Shown piece after piece: positions 21,970 to 33,926 of a stretch of 64,000 bases of DNA (position 1 is its first letter; every line of letters begins with the position of its first letter). The notes under the pieces are model-generated. The model was not told the DNA's origin and did not search any database. It worked only from the letters and a program-made list of their open reading frames with translations. The stretch is from Sparassis latifolia (taxonomy: Eukaryota; Basidiomycota; Agaricomycetes; Polyporales; Sparassidaceae), in NCBI GenBank assembly GCA_018466975.1, contig CM031556.1:930001-994000 (forward strand), given 5' to 3'. A program made the position numbers and the translations under genes.

Positions 21970-23216
21970 CCTGTGCAATACTCCTCGTCAATCGCCGCCG
22001 CGTCTACCGCCTCCACTTCCGCCGAGAACCCCAGGCCATATTATCGTCGTCCAGCATCTCAGCCTCAAAAAGGACCACCAGAAATCAGTGACTTCGTGGT
22101 TGGAGAAGGTGCCTATTACTCACAGTGGGTCTACATGAGAGGTACTCTGCCGATGTAAATCTTACTTGGGGAATCTGCATGGGTTGTGTTGGCTGTCAAA
22201 TCTCGCATGAACACCCATATACATCTACGGATTTATAGGTAAGAAGCTGACCAGCGACACAAGGTATGACTGCGAAGAGCCCTGGCTGGACATGGACGGA
22301 CGGGGAACATCGACAGAAGACCGTAAGTCGACGGAGGAGCGGCTATCCATGGATGACCTCTGCATAGCACCACGATGAGCACGTACTATTCATCGAGTCT
22401 AGGTACAGAAGTTTATACAACACAACATACTTTTGTTTTGCGAGACACTTTGAAGAACGAGAGAGAAGGCATCGCTTGTACACAGAAGTCGAGACTCTTA
22501 ATGAGCGCAAATCGTAATGGAGGTGCAAGTAGAAAGACTGGAGGGCTGTCGAACAACTCGGATCATTTGAGGACTGACCTTTATACAAGTCGCTCATTAA
22601 ACTGCGAAGGTCAGGTGCAGGGCAGATAAGTCGTGTTCTCGATCCATCTGCCGAACTGCGCAGAACTCCAAGCTTCAGCAACGAGGAGAGCTAATTACGA
22701 CCAACGTCCGGCCAAGGTCATCGGACGAAGCATCAGGCAGTGTGTTCACTCCATGCCGGTCTCCATCCTATTTTTAGTGCAGCCAATCCGTTGTGTCCTA
22801 TCGGTCATCCACTTCTCTTCGATACAGCAGATCGAGACGCTGTACTGTATCCGGACGGGGTTCGTTTACGATTGGACTTCTGGAGTTTCATTTCTGTGAG
22901 CTATTCTGCTCGGAAGCATGAAGGAGAGGATTCATAACCGATGTAAAAATTGCACCAATTGTGCGCAGGCGCCTAACATTGAAAGTCAACGACAGCTATG
23001 CGAATATCACACGATGGAAGTGGAACAGTAGGAGAACGCCGTCTCACTAATTGTCGCATTGTAATTGATTTGTCTCCGGGAGGTCACCCGAGAATGGAAG
23101 CCCATGTGATTCTGTTGCGAATGGACAAGTCTATCATGTTTGACATAGAGAAACGTTTGGAGCCCAAGAACGCACTGCTATGGGAGTGCCGCATTCCAGA
23201 CATGCCGGAGGTTTGA
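21970..23216 (+). CDS. Unrecognised multi-exon protein; start not located
   Basis: I do not recognise the family. A chain of exons can be joined: a Ser/Ala-rich lead ending ISDFVVGEGAYYSQWVYMR (near 22080-22142); then, after an intron ending ctgaccag, TQGMTAKSPGWTWTDGEH; then (intron gtaagt..catag) HHDEHVLFIESRYRSLYNTT and EERERRHRLYTEVETLNE. Further exons give LFDTADRDAVLYPDGVRLRL and, last, RIVIDLSPGGHPRMEAHVI to the stop at 23216. One candidate junction (TAA at 22692) must be removed by an intron from about 22630 to 22719, otherwise the frame is broken. The 5' end is unclear: the only initiator just upstream is GTG. It could be a pseudogene or a member of a dispersed basidiomycete-specific family. 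Confidence 0.4.
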
Positions 23217-23423
23217 GAAGAAAGTTGTTTTTTCTTGACGCTTAACAACCACGTGGAATCACCGCCAAGTGTTTAGACCGCAAGTTACTGCAGTCACATT
23301 CAGAACAGACGATGCCAAGAACAGATAGTGAGGTGTCTTCGTCATCATCTACAGAGATGGAAATGATAAAACGTACACGGGCGGGCCCAACCTGGACTGA
23401 GCCTTCCGGTGACCGGGGACAAC

Positions 23424-25806
23424 TCACCGATCCCAAACCCATCCCTCCGCCGCCCAATCGGGCATCTCAGTTTCGAAGCACCCCAAATTCGTCGTGTATC
23501 GGAGCGCGTGAAGGAAAATGTACAGTCGATCTGGCTTTGGGTCTGGATGTAGAGGCAGGTAACATTCGCGACAATACAGAGCTTGCTTGGGTGCGTCTGC
23601 GGGTGATACGAGGTCATCTACTGGGAGAAGAGTTGGTTCTGGCGTCACGCAGTGCAAGGTAGCTACCGAGCTTGAACCCGAGGGGGAGAGTGTCACCGGA
23701 GGAGTAGACGGCTGGAAACATGCGAGCTTCGCCAGAGCCTCCTGCTGCGTAAGCTGCACCGGTTCTAAATTCTTATCTTCCGGCTTGGTATTGGAACTTG
23801 CTTTAATGCCGGTATCATCGGGGGTTGGTAGCTTTGCAGGGCCACCTTTTCGACGTCTGTTCTGCGGCGGAAGAGGTGCGAACACGCCATGTGGAGCTAG
23901 GGCGGCTTTCCCTCGGAAGACGACGTCCCGCCAACGACTCCAATCCTCGTCCTCATCCTGCGTGTTCCGATCCATTATAGCGGGAAAAACAGTCCGACGT
24001 GGCAAAGCATCAGAGTGCTGCGTAATATGGACTCGGGCAGAGCGCACCTTCATGTTGCGAAGCCGCGTTATGATGCCAACCATCTCAGCCGAGAGCGGAA
24101 CAGGCGAAGCCATACCGATGTCATGGCCCGTTTCGCGCGGAAGTAGTTTACGACGGGGGCCTGTCGTTTCGAGCTTCTCACCGTCCATCCCTGTTGCAGT
24201 GCAGTCTGGTTGTATGTTGTTGCCTGTACCCGTGCTATTATTAAGCTGCGCATCAAGTGCCGTCGCCAAAGGTTCCTCGCCGGACAGCGATTCAGGGCTC
24301 AGTGAGCCCTCGAAGGTAAAGTGCGATGGAGCCTGAGGTGCTGCGCGGTCCTCACTTGGAGTGAGATCTAAACCACCCTTGCCGACGTTCTCACCCTAGT
24401 GTGACATATATGAGCATCAGTGTCATGTTCGAGCGGGAATGAAACCAGAAGGGGGGAAGGAAGATGAAAATATAAAAGCATACCCAAATCTTTGTGTCAG
24501 AGTATATGATGTCATTGGCAATTGGGTGACCTAGGTACTGCAGATGCACGCGAATCTGATGAGCTATGTATGAATGGATTTGTAAAGTATCCTGAACAAC
24601 AGTCTAGGTAAATGAATGACGTACAGCGGCCTGTGAACGGTTTGCCTATATCGACATGCCATGTTTAGGTAAGTACTATCAGAAAAAAATGACGCTCACA
24701 GCGGACAACACTTGTATCTGTATTGAAATCGTAACGGATCAACTTGAACACAGTCTTGGCTGGCTACCGTTTCGTGGGTTGTTTCGTCAACGATGATCAC
24801 ACCAAATGCACGACACTGACCTTCCCCTCAGGATGGACGACAGTGAGGCCTATCTGTCTGTCGACAGTAAGTAGGGGTTGCTCGCACGTAATCTCGTCTC
24901 TGACGGTGCATATCAACGAAATTACGATTTAATCACAGAGCGCGCCAGATAAAACACCGCTTACACTGGGAATCTCCCTCGACAACGCGCAACATATTCC
25001 TTCCTCACAGTGCCCGCTGCGAATTCTTGCGCGAGTAGGTTGGCCCGTGAGGCTGAGATAGGTATGATCATCAATCCCGAGGTCAACCGATCGAGTCTAT
25101 TAACAGCTGGAAACATAAGATCCGACGTTGGCATCAGCAATAGGGCGCAAAAAAAGAAAATAACAGTGTTGTACGGTAGACTTTCTCAAACCCGAAATCA
25201 CTCTTCAGAATCTCGATGAGGCTGTTGCGATGATACCTGCCACACGCGTGAATTGGCTATGTAAAAGATTATTGAGGTGTGGCGAAATTTATTTAAATGA
25301 AGGCAGACACACGATAGAACCAGGCTTGTCAATGACAATGATTTCCTTCTCATTGTCCTGAAGAATAATGCGGACGGGCTTCGTTGACACTGGAGGCTCA
25401 TGTTTATGCACAACACTCCTGAGAAGACGTTCAGCTCCGTGAATTTACATCGATCGTTATAAGTCTTACTCAAGTCGGTCTCCATTGCAGATGATTGTGT
25501 CAGGTTTGGAAACCTTGCCATTGACAGTGACTACTCCGGATTCGAGTGCATATCTCTGTTGTTGGAGTCGATCAATTCACTGAAGTCGATTTAGACAGAT
25601 GACAAGCTGCTGCGTACATAGTACTCCATTGAACGATCGCGAAATTCAGTGGAGACGACTTCAAGGACTTCCCGGCCAAGCCAGCGAGCTTTGGCCATCG
25701 TTGTGTATGCATACCAGTACGGCGGGATCTTCTTTAAGCGAGGTTCCTGCTTTGTTTCGGCAATGGTCACACCATTCTTCGCGCCTGGCATGTCCATCGT
25801 CGCCAT
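23424..25806 (-). CDS. RluA-family RNA pseudouridine synthase (PUS9/RIB2-like)
   Basis: Isomerises uridine to pseudouridine in RNA, probably tRNA position 32 as for the yeast Pus9/Rib2 group. The start is ATG 25806 ([12 protein letters not shown]). Exons carry in order [20 protein letters not shown], an S4-like segment ([13 protein letters not shown]), [12 protein letters not shown] and [11 protein letters not shown]. Next are [15 protein letters not shown] and the catalytic motif [13 protein letters not shown] with its Asp (near 25075-25095). Then come [40 protein letters not shown] and a long, partly disordered C-terminal half. It ends with the conserved [12 protein letters not shown] and AAEGWVWDR. 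About nine exons; about 590 residues. No deaminase domain is fused, so it is PUS9-like rather than bifunctional RIB2. Confidence 0.9.
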
Positions 25807-26344
25807 CAAGAAATGAGCGAGGACGTGCCAGAAAACCTCGTTGTCGGGTAAGGAAATGTGTGGCAGGTACACTCGACGTGGGTGGTTTTCAGCAGAGTGG
25901 CCTAATGGTGGACGCAGACCGTTCTCCAGATCGTCAGAGGCTGCTTGAGCCACCTTGTATATCACAACTGCACGGCCTTTGTGAAAATTGTGAATGGAAG
26001 ATCGGATGTAGTACGAAGAGAGGCGAAGGCTCATACCAAATAGCCGTTACAATTGATGCGCCAGTCAAAACTCTTGAAGACTCAGTCACAGCGACGTAAT
26101 CTGTGACAGATCGTGACGCGTGCTGCCCGACGCATGACTCATGGACTCAGAGGACAAGCTTCCAGACAAATAGGAGCAAAGGACTGGGGCAACGGACAAA
26201 TAATACAGACTGTTCCATTATTGCCAAGAGATACATCCTAGTGCTGGTATACACGGGAACAGGATAACATAGCGCTACATTGGAGGCAGCCGCTAACCAG
26301 AGCCAGCATCGAATCATAACCACCAATCATGTCGTTAGTATAAT
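25807..26344. other. Intergenic, promoter side of the pseudouridine synthase
   Basis: 538 bases between the pseudouridine synthase start and the stop codon of the next minus-strand gene. The minus-strand frame continues upstream of ATG 25806 to 26034, but without a motif; it is probably 5' leader. Confidence 0.4.
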
Positions 26345-27917
26345 TTACTGCGCAGTAAAGCTGTAGCAAAAAGTTTCAGTAAGTTGTGGAAATGGTTGAA
26401 GAAAATCTCTGAACTCACTAGATCATGTCATCAAGCGTTCCGTGCTGCGCAACCGCGACGAGCACCGGCTGGTGGTTTGCCGCACTGTTGATTGATGCCA
26501 TCCGGTATACACCAGCAGGAAGTCCACCCGTAACTTGCGCGGTGAGGGTGCCATTCTGTGCTGCATCATTCAAGCCCTTGAAGAACGCGAACTGGCTTGG
26601 GTTCGTCGGCGTCGTCTGGTTTAGCGAGTTGAGGCGCTCAATCACCAGATGCGAGTGGCCCTTCACGTTTCCCGCGCTGTCCGTTGTTTGTGGCGCGGCG
26701 AAATAATTCTCGTCCGCATTCACGAAGAAGCCAGTGGCAAGGTTGGAGATCGCCATCGTCACCGTGAAGTTGGTGTTCGCCTTCACGGTGCCCATGTTCG
26801 CCGGAAACACGAACTTGGCCGACGGCATGTTGTTCGTCGACGCGATGATTCCCATCGGCGCTGGGTTGCATGATCCGTTCTTGATCTGCTGCCCATTCGT
26901 GATCGGTAGCTGTGGCACCGTGGCGCAGAAATTAATGAAGTTGTTCGACGACGTCTGTGACGGTACCTGGCCTGCCTGAGGTCTGCCAAAGGATTTTCAG
27001 GCAACCTTCATACACTATCGATGGCTGACACTTACTGGTCCTGACCATTATTCTCAAACCCTGTAGCAATAACCGACTGAAGGAGGGTGGAGGACGACTG
27101 GGGATCAGTACTGTTGCCGGACGAGGTACCGTTGTTCTGGGACGCAACGGCACTAGCAGTGGGGGTAGCCTGCGTGCACATTAGATGATGATTTACAACA
27201 GCTTTGTCCGCGGGGATGCAACGCACTGCTGAGACAGAGGACGAGACTGCAGACCCGGAGCAATCACTTCCGATACTAGATACCGCGCTTGCAGACGCAG
27301 CGCTGGGTGCAACACTCGTTACCGCACTAGCGGTTGTAGCAGGCTTGGACACCAATCAGCTGTAAATCGTTACTTGCTCCGAATCCGACGCACCTTTGAG
27401 GTCGAATGAGAGACAGCGGATGCAGAGCTCACAGGGGCCACGCTAGAAACGGCGCTCGGAGATGAAGTGCCATTTGTGGCGCCAGTGGCCGCGATACGTG
27501 CATCGAGGTCTCCTTGTGTGGTGCAAGTGACGCTCGTTCCTTCGGAATTGACCAGCGGCAGCGCGGCGCAGCTAATGCGAATGTCAGCTTGATGTCTCGA
27601 TGAATGCAGAGCAAGCTCACATCAAGGTCGTGCCACAGGAATGCAAAACATACTGGCCATTGACGCACTGGGCGAACTCGCTGTTCACACACGCAATATC
27701 ACCGGACGTGCATGAGGAGTTGGCAGTGAGCGTCTTGAACTGGTTGCTGTTTTCGATTCAATTGTCGTCAGCACGTGCAGCCCAACATGTAGTAGACATA
27801 CTTGAGAGCGATAGCTTTCTCGCCATTCTGGAGCGCGAAGCCGGCGCGTGAGACATATGCCGGCGCTGCAAACGCAGCCGTAGAGACAAGCACAGCAAAA
27901 TATACAGAGAGTTTCAT
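26345..27917 (-). CDS. Secreted Ser/Thr-rich surface protein with conserved C-terminal domain
   Basis: Predicted extracellular or wall-associated protein. The start MKLSVYFAVLVSTAAFAAP is a signal peptide. The next exons give a small Cys-containing domain (TLTANSSCTSGDIACVN, FAQCVNGQYVLHSCGTTL, CAALPLVNSEGTSVTC) that resembles chitin-binding modules. A long Ser/Thr/Ala-rich linker follows, likely O-glycosylated. The C-terminal domain begins INFCATVPQLPITNGQQI and continues with GSCNPAPMGIIASTNNMPSA, GHSHLVIE and AGVYRMASINSAANHQPVLV; in basidiomycetes it is often mislabelled a ribosomal S17 protein. The last intron splits the Tyr codon: ..DDMI TA/C TTT ACT GCG CAG TAA, giving the end DDMIYFTAQ at 26345. 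Function unknown; a role in cell-surface interaction is inferred. Confidence 0.8.
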
Positions 27918-28587
27918 GACTTCTAAGGAAAAGAGTGAGCTGAGTATGCAGTGGTGATGCTGATGGGTGAGCGAGGTGTACAGTGGTTCAAGCAAAGGGG
28001 AAAGAGAGTGACTGGCACTTGTATGATCCCAGATCGGAAGGAAGGGACGGGCTAAATACCCTCAGAGAGCGTGGCAGAGAAGAAGTGAAAGGGTGGTGAC
28101 GGAGGAGTAACGGGAGACAAGGAAAAGATTATATACCACCAATCTGACAGCATGTTGCAACATGAACAAAGGGCCGCCGCTGTGCCGGTTGAGAGCCCTC
28201 AATTGAATAATGAACCTTTACGTTGAACAATGGCTGGGAGTCACGTGCCCATTGTTCTGCTCTATTTTTGTCGAAGGTGAGTTCTGAAAGAGGAAGGTGT
28301 CGAGGTCGCTTCGCAAAAAAAAACTGAGACCACAAGTACGCCAAAGCGCGTCCCGACATGGCGGAGGCTTTGAGGAAAATTGATCAGATAGGCATGTTGA
28401 CAAGGGTGTGGACACCGGCGAACTGACGTCGCCCTACAAAGCTGGTTCCAAAGTGCTGCTACTAGAAACCAGGGTCAGTCTCCTGTTTGAACGTGCATTT
28501 TAATCAAACAGCTAAAATGGGATGATTTCTGCGATGAAAAAAGATACAGCTCGTACATATAACCTGCTCACGACTTGAGCTACGCAA
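27918..28587. other. Promoter of the secreted protein gene and p23 3' region
   Basis: Reading on the minus strand, a pyrimidine-rich leader precedes ATG 27917. TATTTAG at 28052-28058 is a TATA-like candidate about 135 bases upstream. No gene seen in the 670 bases. Confidence 0.4.
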
Positions 28588-29501
28588 TCATGCCTTAGTG
28601 TCCGCTTCCTCGAGTGGGGGAGGGCCGTCGTCGTCCTCATCGTCCTCATCCTCAACGTCTGCACCTGACGGCCCTGCACCACCTGCGCCCGCTCCACCCA
28701 TCGACTTCATCATCTACATCAGTCATCAGTGTCAAATGTTAAGCAAAGACGTGGTAAGATAGACATACCTCCTCAAAGTCCATTCCACCCGGCATGCCGC
28801 CCATACCACCAGGCATGCCGCCCATGCCGCCGGGCATACCGCCCATACCACCAGGCATTCCGCCCATACCGCCAGGCATACCGCCCATACCGCCCATGTC
28901 GAGATCGTCGCTTAGATCCACCTTCTCCCCATCCTGCTCGTCCTCATCCACCCACTTTCCGAAGTCGGTTTTGATGAAAGGTGTCTTGACCTTCTCCTTC
29001 GTGAGACGTGGCCAGTACTCTGCCTTCTTCTCCTTTTTCCGTAGGGCGAGGGTAATGGAGCGGCTCGTCAGATGCTTCAGTGACTCCTGTGAGCACGTGA
29101 GTATCCAGCAATCGTAGGAAACTGGAGAAAAAGGAGTACTTCGGGCACGATGTCGGCGAAAAGGTTGAAGTTGAATGCGTAGTCGCGTTCTTCCAATCCC
29201 TTCTCGGCACTGCGCGCGAAGTCAGCATTACCGCCTCGGAAAAAGCGCCGATGTAAGTGGGCCGATGAATGACACGCACTCGCCGGCCTTGGCCTTAAAG
29301 GAGATCGTTGTCGACGTCAGATCATACTCGACGGTTTCCGGCTTGATATCTGGAAGGTTCACTGTGAGATACAAGATGTTCTGGGCCAAGAGGGGCGCGT
29401 CAGTGCCTCAGAACACGAACGCGATCATGAAGAGCGCTCACTTTCTTCTCGTCAGATTCTGAGCTGCGCTGTGCCCAAAGTATTTCAGGATGGAATGCCA
29501 T
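28588..29501 (-). CDS. SBA1: Hsp90 co-chaperone p23 (Sba1/Wos2)
   Basis: CS-domain co-chaperone that stabilises the closed ATP-bound Hsp90 and slows its ATPase in the cytosol and nucleus. The start is [20 protein letters not shown] (29501). It continues [46 protein letters not shown] and then [20 protein letters not shown] with [14 protein letters not shown], the family signature for Hsp90 contact. About five exons. The C-terminal tail is a run of Gly-Gly-Met-Pro repeats followed by an acidic end ([20 protein letters not shown]). The stop is TGA at 28590-28588. It is divergent from the gene at 29672, with 170 bases between the start codons. Confidence 0.93.
28789..28896 (-). repeat. In-frame GGM/GGMP tandem repeat in p23
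   Basis: Several near-identical copies of a short unit encoding Gly-Gly-Met(-Pro) follow one another in the p23 tail, with variation only at wobble positions. It is coding and keeps frame, so copy number could vary between strains without breaking the gene. Confidence 0.85.
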
Positions 29502-29671
29502 GGTCACGATGGTGTGAAAAATTGAAACTGGACAGATAAAGAGGTGAGTGTCGAAAGCTCCAGAAATTTGGAGAACACGCACGCCTCTACGAGGAGAGCG
29601 CGAATGTGCACGTGATCCAGTCTAGGGCAGGCCGGATTGCTATGGCAGACTGAGACTCTTCGCCTTTCGCA

Positions 29672-30611
29672 ATGATGCGCCCCGCTTCATCGAAGTGATG
29701 TGGTGAGTGCGACGAGCTCTGTAGATGCTGCCGACCATAATACTCACTGTCGTTTGCAAGGTGTACTAGGTGGTATATCCCTCTTGCGCTTCTGTCGGTC
29801 CCGACTGCTTCCTCGTTCTTCCTCCTGCTGTTCCTATTCTCGACGACATTGCAAGCACGACCATGGTATGCTCCATCACCTTGTCATAGTCGCTCGTTGA
29901 TTGATTGTTGTTAGTTTTTACTGCATTTTACTGCTCACCCTGTCGTTCATGTCGTCGTGCTATTGGTCACCGCTGCCGCTCGATAGCCCGCTCGCCGTGC
30001 CGTGGTCGGAGAACATCACGACATTTGCAGACGCGCTCTACTCGGTCATGCCTGATCTTACAGAACAGGAACAGCCTGTTAACATCCAACTGGTGGACCG
30101 CTGCTGGTGTGACCTATCCAGTAGCGGGTTCTTCGAACCCTTCAACGTGACGCAGTGGGAGCTCACCAGTGTCTTGCGGACGAAGGAGGAGTTGGAACAA
30201 AAGAGGGCAAGGGCGGCAGAACAAGGAGTGCCAGAGATTGGTGGTAATGCGACGAGCAGTCAGGGGAGCTCGCTTTCGCCGTCAGCAAAGTCAGACATCA
30301 CATCCCTTACAGAAGAATACACGAAAGCATGGACCGACGTCTGGGGTCAAATGCGGCTGTTCTCGCGGAAAGCCATTTCGCGCTTTAATGCCTCGGCGAC
30401 CGTTCCTGCTTCTATCCCGTCTCCCCCCACCACGTCTGATCAGCTTCCTACTGCTCATTCTCACCCCGAGCCTAACGCGACAAATACCCCGCCACAATCC
30501 TCCGCGCCCTCGGAGTCACCAGAGAAGCTATCGGTCTCCCGAAGAGAATACGATTTGCGTCCTTATGGCTTCGCAATTGTTCTCGACTTCGGCTGGTCGT
30601 CACCGCGATAG
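29672..30611 (+). CDS. Predicted membrane protein of unknown function
   Basis: I do not recognise the family. Exon 1 is very short (MMRPASS plus a split Lys codon, donor at 29697). Exon 2 encodes CTRWYIPLALLSVPTASSFF and a hydrophobic helix; exon 3 adds a second hydrophobic stretch (FYCILLLTLSFM). After these, PWSENITTFADALYSVMPDL and LVDRCWCDLSSSGFF suggest a folded region. A Ser/Pro/Thr-rich segment follows, and the end is REYDLRPYGFAIVLDFGWSS. About 280 residues with one or two transmembrane segments near the N-terminus. All three junctions agree in phase. It shares a 170-base divergent promoter with p23. Confidence 0.7.
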
Positions 30612-30907
30612 ACATATTGGATAGTTTTGCGAGTTGGGTGGAGATTCCTCCTTAGTTGGCACTCGGAGGTTATAAAACTACGTTCCGCAATATAATAAAC
30701 CTGTACTGTATTGTTAGCACTCGAATGGGATAGTACGTTGTACTTCCGTCCTCCGTGGTTGTCTCAAGGTGGGACTCGGTACCGGCAAGGAGGTAAGCGT
30801 CACAGCACGTGCAGGCGCGGGAAGTTCTGCTCCTCTGCCTGACGCGCTTGGGTCCGCCAAAGCAACGACCAAGTACTGCTCGTCTGGGACTCCGGACGTG
30901 AACCAGC

Positions 30908-33578
30908 ATGGCGCAATCTAGCAAAGGCCAGTCGGCGCAGGAGAAGAAACGTCCACCGCGGCAAGCTTTGGAGCCTCTTGCCGCAAGCTCTTCGTCCAGT
31001 ACAGGTAGCAAGCTCGACGTCGTGTCCAAGGCGATCCTTGCCCCATTCACGCATCGGAAACACGACTCAAGCAAGCTTTTCACGGATTGTGCGTGTCTTT
31101 TTCGTCGCTGCATGCAGTGGCTTACGGGCACGCTTTTCCGCACTCTCTTTTACACCTCAGTGGCTCCCGTCATCATGACACCCCGGATGATGAACGCGGC
31201 AACCGTCTCTGGGAAGCCACGCGCCTCGGTCGGCGGCTCCGGGTCAACTTCACGCATGGACTTCGCAACACTGGGACGCGCCCCGTTGCGCCTTGGTCTG
31301 GGCTCTCGGCGTATTACTTCACGGGACTTGCAAATCGTCGAGGCAACGGACGAACTGCTCGACGCGGAAGTGCCAGAGCCGGAGGGCGTCGCGTCAGATG
31401 TCAGTCTTTTACGCGGGTTCAACGCGACAATTCCAAGTGCGGAGAAGAGCCGGATACGGAGAAGGCAGACGCGTAATGTTGATGCTCCGCGGCTAGGCCT
31501 CAGGAAACTAGGACAGAACGCGAGGGGCCTGCTCGGTCAGGAGGAAGACCATGAGAGCGAGAGTGTGGCGAGTGATGATGATGTGGTGGTTGTGTCCAGG
31601 ACGGTGCCAAGGAGCACAAAGCGTAAGGGGAAACGAAGAGGGAGGCAGAGTTTGAGTGCAGGAAAGACTTTTGGGAGGGAAGAACTGGTTCGGCAGACTC
31701 GCGAGATCGAGCGGGATAAAGAGAATCTACATGTTCGAAGAGTATGCATTTCTCGGGCAAGTTTGGCCACTCATTTGGACTGACGTCTTTCAGACACTGG
31801 TCAACAGCGAGATCGCGGAAATAACTAACAAGATCGAGGCTCTTGATGCGATGCGCGCGAAGCTCGAGCAGGATCTCCTGAAACTGCAAGAGGATGAACT
31901 GGAGTTAGATGACGAACGTCAGTGTGTTTTTTATCAGCCGTTGAACAACCGCACTCATAACCCTCACTGCAGTGGAGGGCGTGAGGGAACGACTTGAGTT
32001 GGAGGAGTCGACAAGTCGTGGTGCTCGGAGTCCTGCGCATGCGAACCATGTATCTCAAAGTTCTCGCAGACGGAAAGGTCTGTCACACGAGCGAAGAGTA
32101 CTCTACACTCAACCCTGACATGCCATTGGCAGGTCCTATGTTCCTACCGTCAGAACACGACGAACTACCGCCAGGTGTAGCATTCATGGTAATGTATCAA
32201 GCGGCTATTGGCGTTTGGCTTCACTCAACTATGGTCTTGCAGACGTTAACGGGTCATACAAATCCTATTACAGCGCTCGATTTCTCAGAACCTTACGGTA
32301 CACTCGTGAGTGCCTCCCAAGAAGATCCACAACCGCGTGTCTGGGATCTATTGACCGGTGAAGAGCTCGGACGGCTGCGCGGACACCGAGGGACCGTCAA
32401 GTGCATGCAGGTGGAGGACTATGTGTGTCTAACAGGCAGCGAAGACAGTACTGTCCGTCTGTGGGATCTCCGGAGGGTGGACGAGGAGGATGAATGGGAG
32501 GGAGAGGGTGAGATGCTGAGTTTGAGTGATGTCGCGGAGGATGATGAGAGCCGGGACGGCGGAGAAGCGAAAACCAATGGTATTCGCTCTGGAACCAGTG
32601 GAACCGGCAGTACAGAGGAAAGAGATGGTCCATGTGTGAGGTTGCTCGAAGGGCACACGAAGGCTGTCTCCACGTTGTATTTTGAGGACGAATGTCTGGT
32701 GAGACTGAGTCGAGCCTCGTTTACTTCAGGGTCTCAGCTGACTGTCTGGTTCGTCAGGTTACAGGCGCCTCAGATAAGACGATGCGGCAGTGGGACCTCA
32801 CCACTGGACAGTGTGTCATGACCATGGACATCCTGTGGGCCATATCACATCCACCCGTTGCTCCATCCGGCAGTGCGTTGCCGAATCACTTCTTCTCTGG
32901 TGCGGTGGCTGCGTCTGGGACGTTCGCTGTACCTACCCCTCCATACGCTGACGGGACCTGGGAGATGTATCAGGATTTCGTTGGTGCCGTGCAGTTCTGG
33001 GGTTACGCTCTAGTCAGTGGAAGTGGGGATGGCGCAGTGCGAATGTGGGACAGTGAGTTGACTGCTACAGATGTCAGGTGCACACTGACGGCGTACTCAT
33101 CCTTGCAGTGCGTACTGGCCAGCCTCATCGTACATTACTAGGTCACACTGGTCCTGTGACCTGTTTACAGTTTGACGAGCTGCATGTCGTTAGTGGCAGC
33201 TTAGACAAGTCGATTCGAGTTCGTCTTCCGCTCTCTCTCTCACGTTCTCAGTCGTCTCTATGGTTCTTTTGTAGATCTGGGACTTGCGCACAGGTGGTAT
33301 ATTCGAGACCCTTAAGTACGATCATGCCGTCACTTCGCTACAATTCGATACCAGGAAGATCGTGGCAGCGACAGGTGACAATGGGGTTAAGGTGAGCGCA
33401 CTGGCATCTATTTCGTTGTGCAAGACTCGACCCTTTTCAGATTTACAATCGCACAAGTATGCAGCAGTCAACACTCATGATCAACGGACATACAAGGCCG
33501 GTCGAAAAGCTACGTTACATGGACCGGTATCTTGTCTCCGGTGCTCGCGATGCCGCTGTTAAGATCTGGGCTCTATGA
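30908..33578 (+). CDS. MDV1: Mitochondrial division protein 1 (WD40 adaptor)
   Basis: Adaptor that links the outer-membrane receptor Fis1 to the dynamin Dnm1 during mitochondrial fission. The N-terminal extension ([14 protein letters not shown] to [18 protein letters not shown]) fits the Fis1-binding region. A heptad-rich coiled coil follows ([20 protein letters not shown] near 31808-31870). Then come seven WD40 repeats: [94 protein letters not shown] and [14 protein letters not shown] at the C-terminus. About ten exons, all in phase. An acidic insert ([15 protein letters not shown]) sits between repeats 2 and 3. The fungal order coiled coil plus C-terminal propeller is kept. Confidence 0.93.
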
Positions 33579-33926
33579 CATTCAAATGTTGTGCGCTATC
33601 CCGATGTTCATCGGCATGGGGGCTCGTTCGGACTACTTACCTTGGTAGTAGAAAGGCTTAGGGGCAACAACTGTAGTATATAATGCACACAAGTATCATG
33701 TTATAAATCATCTAATTCACCTGAGTAGAAAGCTTTTGAGATCAACGCAAGCGCGACGCGTCGAGATCAACGCGATCAAGGATGGACCACGTGATCGGCA
33801 TCAAAAATTTGAGAGCAATCCGAGAGACTCAGAGGTCTAGAGAGCCACCACCATTTGTTGTGCATGTAGTCACACCCGCCGCTCCAAGCTTCTTACATCT
33901 GCTGCAGCCGCGCGACTCCCAGGTTC
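33579..33926. other. Intergenic with a small direct repeat
   Basis: 348 bases between MDV1 and ATP11. GAGATCAACGC occurs twice (33738 and 33763) around a GCGACGCGTCG palindrome. No gene. Confidence 0.5.

Noticed and set aside
22692..22694. In-frame TAA as proof that the 22-23 kb gene is a pseudogene
   Set aside because: A GT..AG intron from about 22630 to 22719 removes it while keeping phase, so the stop alone is not conclusive.
23587..24336. 249-codon + strand ORF
   Set aside because: It lies antisense to the last exon of the pseudouridine synthase, whose frame carries conserved family motifs; this ORF has none.
28789..28896. Regular short repeats considered as a CRISPR-like array
   Set aside because: They are in-frame coding repeats without spacers in a eukaryotic p23 gene.
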